NCBI GenBank assembly: GCA_947385785.1
Contig: CANDMH010000004.1
Coordinates: forward strand, 1 to 38,082
Direction of reading: 5' to 3'
DNA from: an uncultured Lachnospiraceae bacterium
Lineage (GTDB): Bacteria; Bacillota; Clostridia; Lachnospirales; Lachnospiraceae
DNA length: 38,082 bases
The position numbers and the translations under genes are program-made. Positions 33,971 to 38,082 of this stretch are shown piece after piece. The number at the start of each line of letters is the position of its first letter. Position 1 is the stretch's first letter. Below the pieces are notes generated by a model. The model was not told where the DNA came from, did not search any database, and saw nothing but the letters and a program-made list of their open reading frames with translations.

Positions 33971-34129
33971 ATGGAATGGCTGACTGACGAAATCCTGTTT
34001 TACGGCGGATTGATTATGGGCGGAATTGTATTGGCAGCTCTGGGTATTTATCTGGGTATATCGCGTGTGGCGCTGGCAAAGCTGAATGCCAGGCTGGATG
34101 CGGAGTATGGGGAAAGAGAGAAAAAGTAA
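33971..34129 (+). CDS. 52-aa single-pass membrane protein, module 2
   Basis: ATG 33971 opens a 52-codon frame: a short acidic N-terminus (MEWLTDEILFYG), one hydrophobic helix (GLIMGGIVLAALGIYLGIS, about 13-31) and a charged tail ending ARLDAEYGEREKK. It ends 22 bases before the kinase start. A related but shorter frame sits in the same place before kinase 1 (23743-23859). The conserved position suggests a kinase-associated microprotein, perhaps a membrane regulator of the kinase, or a holin-like small protein. A GGGGG stretch lies about 9 bases before ATG as a weak ribosome site. I know of no described family for it. Confidence 0.65.
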   Translation: MEWLTDEILFYGGLIMGGIVLAALGIYLGISRVALAKLNARLDAEYGEREKK

Positions 34130-34151
34130 GCCAAAAGAGGAGTGTAATACA

Positions 34152-37136
34152 ATGCCGGAAATCATTGCGTCGACTTATGAGTTGAGTGAAAAGCTGGGGG
34201 CGGGAGGCGGGGGGACCGTGTATCTTGCCAGGCATCTGCGCCTGAACAAGAAAGTGGTTCTCAAGGCCGATAAGAGGGCGGTCACTACCCGGCCTGAACT
34301 GCTGCGCAGGGAGGTGGATGTGCTGAAAAACCTGAGTCATCCGCATATTCCGCAGGTGTATGATTATTTTGTTGAAAATGATACCGTATATACGGTTATG
34401 GATTATGTACAGGGAGAGAGTCTTGATAAGCCCTTGAAGCGGGGAGAAAAATATCCCCAGCCACAGGTGATAAAATGGGCCAGGCAATTACTGGGGGCGC
34501 TTTCTTATCTGCATAGCCCTACCCACGGTGACCCGCCCAGAGGATATGTACACAGTGATATTAAACCGGCAAATCTGATGCGGACGCCGGACAATAATAT
34601 TTATCTGATTGATTTCAATATCGCGCTTGCGCTGGGGGAAGAGAATGTGATTGGGTGCAGCATAGGATATGCATCGCCCGAGCATTATGGACTGGACTTT
34701 TCTTCAAATTATGATACCGTTACGCCGACATCCGGGAGCCGGGTGAAAGAGGGCGTCTCCCGAATGAGGAGGGTGAACGCTGACAAGGCTTCCGATAAGA
34801 CGGAGATGATGGAAAATCCGGCGGAGACAGAACTGTTGGAGCCGTCCGATAAGACGGCAGTGATGGTGAATACAGCAGAGACGGAGCTGTTGAACCATGG
34901 CATGAAAACGGAACCAAAATCTTCGTTCTCCGGAAAGGTGATTATTCCGTATGTCAGGTCAGATATCTACAGTGTGGGCGCTACATTGTATCATCTCCTG
35001 AGCGGAAAGCGTCCTGCGCGGAATGCAACGGAGGTGGAAACTCTTTCGGATGCGGAGTTCAGCCCGCAGATCGTGGCGATTATCTCCAGGGCGATGAATC
35101 CCAATCCGGACCTGAGATATCAGACTGCCGGGGAGATGCTGGATGCCTTTTTGCATCTGTGTGAGAATGATCCCAGGGTGCGGCGCAGGAAAAGAAACGG
35201 GCGCATTGCGGCGGTATTGTTTTCAGGTTCTTTTATGCTCAGCATAGCGGTTTCCTTTGTGGGGCTTAAGAGAATGCAGACAGCACAGACGCAGCTTACA
35301 TTGGCTGAATATTCAGCCAATGCGCTGAGAGAAGGCGATGTATCAGGCGCGGTCAGGCTGGCGCTGCAGGCGGTTCCCGATGGGAAGCGTATTCTGGAGG
35401 CAGCCCTTATGCCCCAGACACAGCTGGCACTGACGGAAGCTCTGGGGGTGTATGATCTGTCGGACGGCTTCAAAATGCTTGACTCACTGGAACTGCCGTC
35501 TGTGCCTTTTCGTATCGTACTTTCCCCGGAAGGATCCCGTCTGGCGGTTGTGTATGCTTATGAGACAGCTGTATTTGATTTGGAACAGCAGCGCAGAATT
35601 GCAGTATTGCCCGTGCAGCAGTCGGCATTGTCAGATGTGGTGTTTGTGGATGAAGAGCATATTATCTATGCCGGTGATAAAGGGGTGACTGCTTATGATT
35701 TGGAGAAAGGGGAGATCCTGTGGACTGGCGATATGGCTGTTACTCTGGCAATTTCGGCGGACGCTTCTGTTGTGGCGGCTGTCGACAGAAAAGAAGATCA
35801 TGCTGTACTGTATCATACGGCAGACGGTACAATGATTGGGGAATGTCCTTTTTTGGGATTTTCCATGCAGGCGCCGGCAAATGACATCTTTGCAGATCCG
35901 GGGGATACTGTTTTTGCCCTGAACAGGGATGGCAGCAGGTTAGCGGTCAGTTTTTCCAACGGGGGACTCATCGTTTTTGATGTAAATAATCCTGAGAATG
36001 GACTGATCGTATATGAAGAATCGGAATATCGGTCTTTTGACGGGGGATTTTCCGGAGATTATTTTGCACTTGTTGGCAGAAGGAATGGCGAGTCAGAATT
36101 CGGGGTCATTGATGTGGAGGAAGGCATTTATGTGAGCAGTTATGAATCTGCAAATCCGTTGCTGGTTTATGCGGATGAGGGAGGAATCTATAGAGCGGAA
36201 GGAAGTTCGCTGACCAGAATAGACGTGGAAGCCCGTGAGACGACAGAGCTGGCATATACCGGAGATGCGGTTATTACGGCGTTTTCCGCAGGAGGAGAAT
36301 ATACGCTGACGGCTACGGAGGATGGAGGTATCTCCTTCTATGACAGCGGCGCTCATTTATCTTCTGCGGAAAACTGTGGAGAAAATTGTGACTTCGCTGT
36401 CTTGTCGGGAGAATATGCCATTGCGGGTAACCGCAGCAGTACTTCCCTGCGGATTCTGCAGTTATACAGGCAGAAGGAGGGGGAGCTGCTGTCATATGAT
36501 GCGAGGTACCCTCATGATGAAGCGCGTGTCAGCCAGGATGGAAGGACGGCGATGCTTTTTGATTATAAGAAATTCCGTATTTACGACATGACAGGAAGGC
36601 TGCTGGCGGAAGAGAAATTGCCTGATCCGGGACAGATATATGACCAGCAGTTTGTGAGAAGCGGGGAAGGTTCCTGGCTGGAGGTAACCTGGTATGATGG
36701 GACAGTACGCCGCTATAGTGCGGGAGATGGAGCAGTGCTTTCAGAGAAGATGGGGGAGCCGCCATCTAAGGATTTGGAAGAGGAATTTATTACGGAAGAT
36801 TACAGAATCCGCTCTCCGCTTCATACGGCGCCGGAGGTATATGATGTCAGATCGGGGAAACTGCTTACGACATTGGATGAAGATGGGTATCTTACTTATG
36901 TAACCCAGGTGGGCGAGTGTGTCATTGCAGAGTATTTGAGCGCGGCGGGAGATGGAAAGCGATTTGGTGTTCTGCTGGATGACAGGCTTCGGAAGATTGC
37001 CGTTCTGCCAAATTTATGTGACGTGCTGGGGGATGAGCTGGTGTTTGATTATGAGTCGGGGAATCTGCGTAGATGCAGGTTGTATTCTATGGAAGAGCTG
37101 GTCGCTTTGGGGGAGAAGTTTTTGGAAGGGCAGTAA
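34152..37136 (+). CDS. membrane Ser/Thr protein kinase with propeller-like sensor, module 2
   Basis: This 994-aa protein is a close paralogue of the kinase at 23870; most residues of the kinase domain are identical. It has glycine loop GAGGGGTVY (16-24), Lys38, HSDIKPAN (134-141), DFN (154-156) and SPE (175-177). The post-SPE insert (about 189-266) is longer and has a tandem 18-aa repeat: DKTEMMENPAETELLEPS, then DKTAVMVNTAETELLNHG. The transmembrane helix is about 351-371. A helical segment (YSANALREGDVSGAVRLALQAVP) and a diverged set of beta blades follow outside. The start is ATG 34152 with GAGGAG upstream; an in-frame upstream extension to 34086 overlaps the small gene before it and is rejected. 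A DUF285 surface protein gene starts 107 bases downstream. The kinase should be active, with an unknown signal. Confidence 0.9.
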   Translation: MPEIIASTYELSEKLGAGGGGTVYLARHLRLNKKVVLKADKRAVTTRPELLRREVDVLKNLSHPHIPQVYDYFVENDTVYTVMDYVQGESLDKPLKRGEKYPQPQVIKWARQLLGALSYLHSPTHGDPPRGYVHSDIKPANLMRTPDNNIYLIDFNIALALGEENVIGCSIGYASPEHYGLDFSSNYDTVTPTSGSRVKEGVSRMRRVNADKASDKTEMMENPAETELLEPSDKTAVMVNTAETELLNHGMKTEPKSSFSGKVIIPYVRSDIYSVGATLYHLLSGKRPARNATEVETLSDAEFSPQIVAIISRAMNPNPDLRYQTAGEMLDAFLHLCENDPRVRRRKRNGRIAAVLFSGSFMLSIAVSFVGLKRMQTAQTQLTLAEYSANALREGDVSGAVRLALQAVPDGKRILEAALMPQTQLALTEALGVYDLSDGFKMLDSLELPSVPFRIVLSPEGSRLAVVYAYETAVFDLEQQRRIAVLPVQQSALSDVVFVDEEHIIYAGDKGVTAYDLEKGEILWTGDMAVTLAISADASVVAAVDRKEDHAVLYHTADGTMIGECPFLGFSMQAPANDIFADPGDTVFALNRDGSRLAVSFSNGGLIVFDVNNPENGLIVYEESEYRSFDGGFSGDYFALVGRRNGESEFGVIDVEEGIYVSSYESANPLLVYADEGGIYRAEGSSLTRIDVEARETTELAYTGDAVITAFSAGGEYTLTATEDGGISFYDSGAHLSSAENCGENCDFAVLSGEYAIAGNRSSTSLRILQLYRQKEGELLSYDARYPHDEARVSQDGRTAMLFDYKKFRIYDMTGRLLAEEKLPDPGQIYDQQFVRSGEGSWLEVTWYDGTVRRYSAGDGAVLSEKMGEPPSKDLEEEFITEDYRIRSPLHTAPEVYDVRSGKLLTTLDEDGYLTYVTQVGECVIAEYLSAAGDGKRFGVLLDDRLRKIAVLPNLCDVLGDELVFDYESGNLRRCRLYSMEELVALGEKFLEGQ
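34794..34901 (+). repeat. 54-bp tandem duplication within kinase 2
   Basis: Two 54-base units (34794-34847 and 34848-34901) encode the two 18-aa copies beginning DKT and containing AETELL. The duplication doubles the number of T-x-x-L/M motifs in the kinase insert. Kinase 1 does not have this tandem form. Confidence 0.9.
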
Positions 37137-37243
37137 AGAACCGGATTTAGGGAAGTAGAGTAGACCGGCAGCCATATATGTCCGCATTAGACGGAATAGT
37201 AAATTGTGGCGGTCTTGAGTATAAATACAAGGAGGAGAAAATA

Positions 37244-38082
37244 ATGAAGCACAAATGGTTGGCAAGATTTTTGGCCGCGGCGTTGGTGGTATCTGCCCTG
37301 CAGCAGTCGGAGAGTATTGTATCCGCGGTTGCGGGGGCAGATGCTGTGGAAGCATCGGATGAGGCACAGATGCCGGGAGAGACGGAAAATATGCAGGTTC
37401 CTGAAATGGAAGAGGAAAGCCCGAAAGAGGTGAATGTGGTTTCTATTGGAGAAAGGGAGAACCTGGAATCCTGGGAGACCGGAGGGAGTGAATGGACTGT
37501 TGAAGCTATAGAACCATGGGCAGGGGAGGAATACATAGCGGAGGAAGATGCGAAATTCCCAGAAGTATCAAAAGAACAGGATACCTCTGAAACGATAGAG
37601 AACAGTGAAACAGGAGAAAGTGCGGAAGCAACAGAGGAAGTACAGGAAACGGAGAGAGTCGAAGCAATAGGAGTGCCTGAAGCCGCTGAGGAGAGTGCAG
37701 AGAATGAAAATGCACTGGTGGCGTATGCTGCGGATGATATTACAGGCGGCAGTTATGAGGATATTGTGTGGACGATTGATGCCGGAGGGAAGCTGACAGT
37801 GAATGGGACGGGGGAGTGTTCAGGCTCCGGTAATCCCGTTCCGTGGTACGAATATCGTGATAAGATTATTACGGCGGAAATTAGCATGACAGGAACGACA
37901 GATGTTTCCTATATGTTTAGCGAGTGCACCAGCTTGACGAACGTGGATTTAAGTAATTTTGATACCAGTAATGTGATAGATATGTCACATATGTTTTTTG
38001 GTTGTACTAACCTTACAAATCTGGATTTAAGTAATTTTGATACTGCCAATGTTACAAATATGTCGATGATGTTTTATGGTTG
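37244..38082 (+). CDS. BspA-like DUF285 surface protein, 3' end outside the window
   Basis: At least 279 codons are visible and the frame is open at the window end. An AAGGAGGAG site precedes ATG. A signal peptide (KHKWLARFLAAALVVSALQQ..., cleavage about 28-31) is followed by an acidic Glu/Thr-rich segment to about 165, then a domain with DIVWTIDAGGKLTVNGTGE and PWYEYRDKIITAEI. From about 215 come DUF285/BspA-type leucine-rich repeats: SLTNVDLSNFDTSNVIDMSHMFFGC, then NLTNLDLSNFDTANVTNMSMMFYG. Such repeats occur on gut bacterial surface proteins that bind host or other microbial targets. It is module 2's exported partner, and unlike its module 1 counterpart in sequence except for the signal peptide and acidic stretch. 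Confidence 0.88.
   Translation, partial: MKHKWLARFLAAALVVSALQQSESIVSAVAGADAVEASDEAQMPGETENMQVPEMEEESPKEVNVVSIGERENLESWETGGSEWTVEAIEPWAGEEYIAEEDAKFPEVSKEQDTSETIENSETGESAEATEEVQETERVEAIGVPEAAEESAENENALVAYAADDITGGSYEDIVWTIDAGGKLTVNGTGECSGSGNPVPWYEYRDKIITAEISMTGTTDVSYMFSECTSLTNVDLSNFDTSNVIDMSHMFFGCTNLTNLDLSNFDTANVTNMSMMFYG

Overview
The window looks like a chromosomal segment from a gut-type Clostridia, most likely Lachnospiraceae. The reasons are the medium GC content, strong AGGAGG-type ribosome binding sites, a fused folB-folK, a NusG-II/Gx-transporter/ApbE group, two CmpB-type (PF06541) membrane proteins, BspA-like DUF285 surface repeats and eukaryotic-like kinases with a GSGGGGTVY loop. This assignment is inference; no rRNA or tRNA gene is present to confirm it.

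Layout. 130-2424: a two-gene ABC exporter. 2442-3518: pyrF with a good promoter of its own. 3693-6362: two COG0523/CobW-type GTPases, one with a very His-rich insert and one carrying a C-terminal domain resembling YcgQ/TIGR03943, separated by a 72-bp tandem repeat. 6481-9369: ylmH, a class-C beta-lactamase-fold serine hydrolase and a PF06541 membrane protein with a long helical tail. 9370-12689: a 500-bp gap rich in hairpins, then an OmpR-type regulator and a multi-pass histidine kinase. 12720-15365, minus strand: nitroreductase, pyrB and pyrI, with a large inverted repeat between pyrB and pyrI. 15406-16384: a small PH-domain protein convergent with a second PF06541 protein. 16590-20541: a folate operon (folC, folE, folP, folBK). 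20560-23021: a Gx transporter and a NusG-II protein on the minus strand, divergent from an ApbE lipoprotein. 23212-23657: a small gene of unknown function with its own promoter and terminator.

23704-38082 is the most striking part. It holds two copies of one module: a tiny single-pass membrane protein, then a membrane Ser/Thr kinase (979 and 994 aa) with a cytoplasmic kinase domain, one transmembrane helix and a large extracytoplasmic beta-propeller-like region, then a large secreted surface protein. In module 1 the surface protein has 2322 aa, four ~300-aa repeats, a PGTTPEPGDK stalk and an APKTGD sorting signal. In module 2 it is a BspA/DUF285-type protein cut by the window end. The kinases are close paralogues, whereas the surface proteins are unrelated in sequence. 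Both kinase domains carry a low-complexity insert after the SPE motif with repeated T-x-x-L/M motifs, plausible autophosphorylation or FHA-docking sites. The arrangement suggests a sensor kinase paired with, and perhaps regulating, an exported adhesin.

No CRISPR array, insertion sequence, prophage or RNA gene was recognised.
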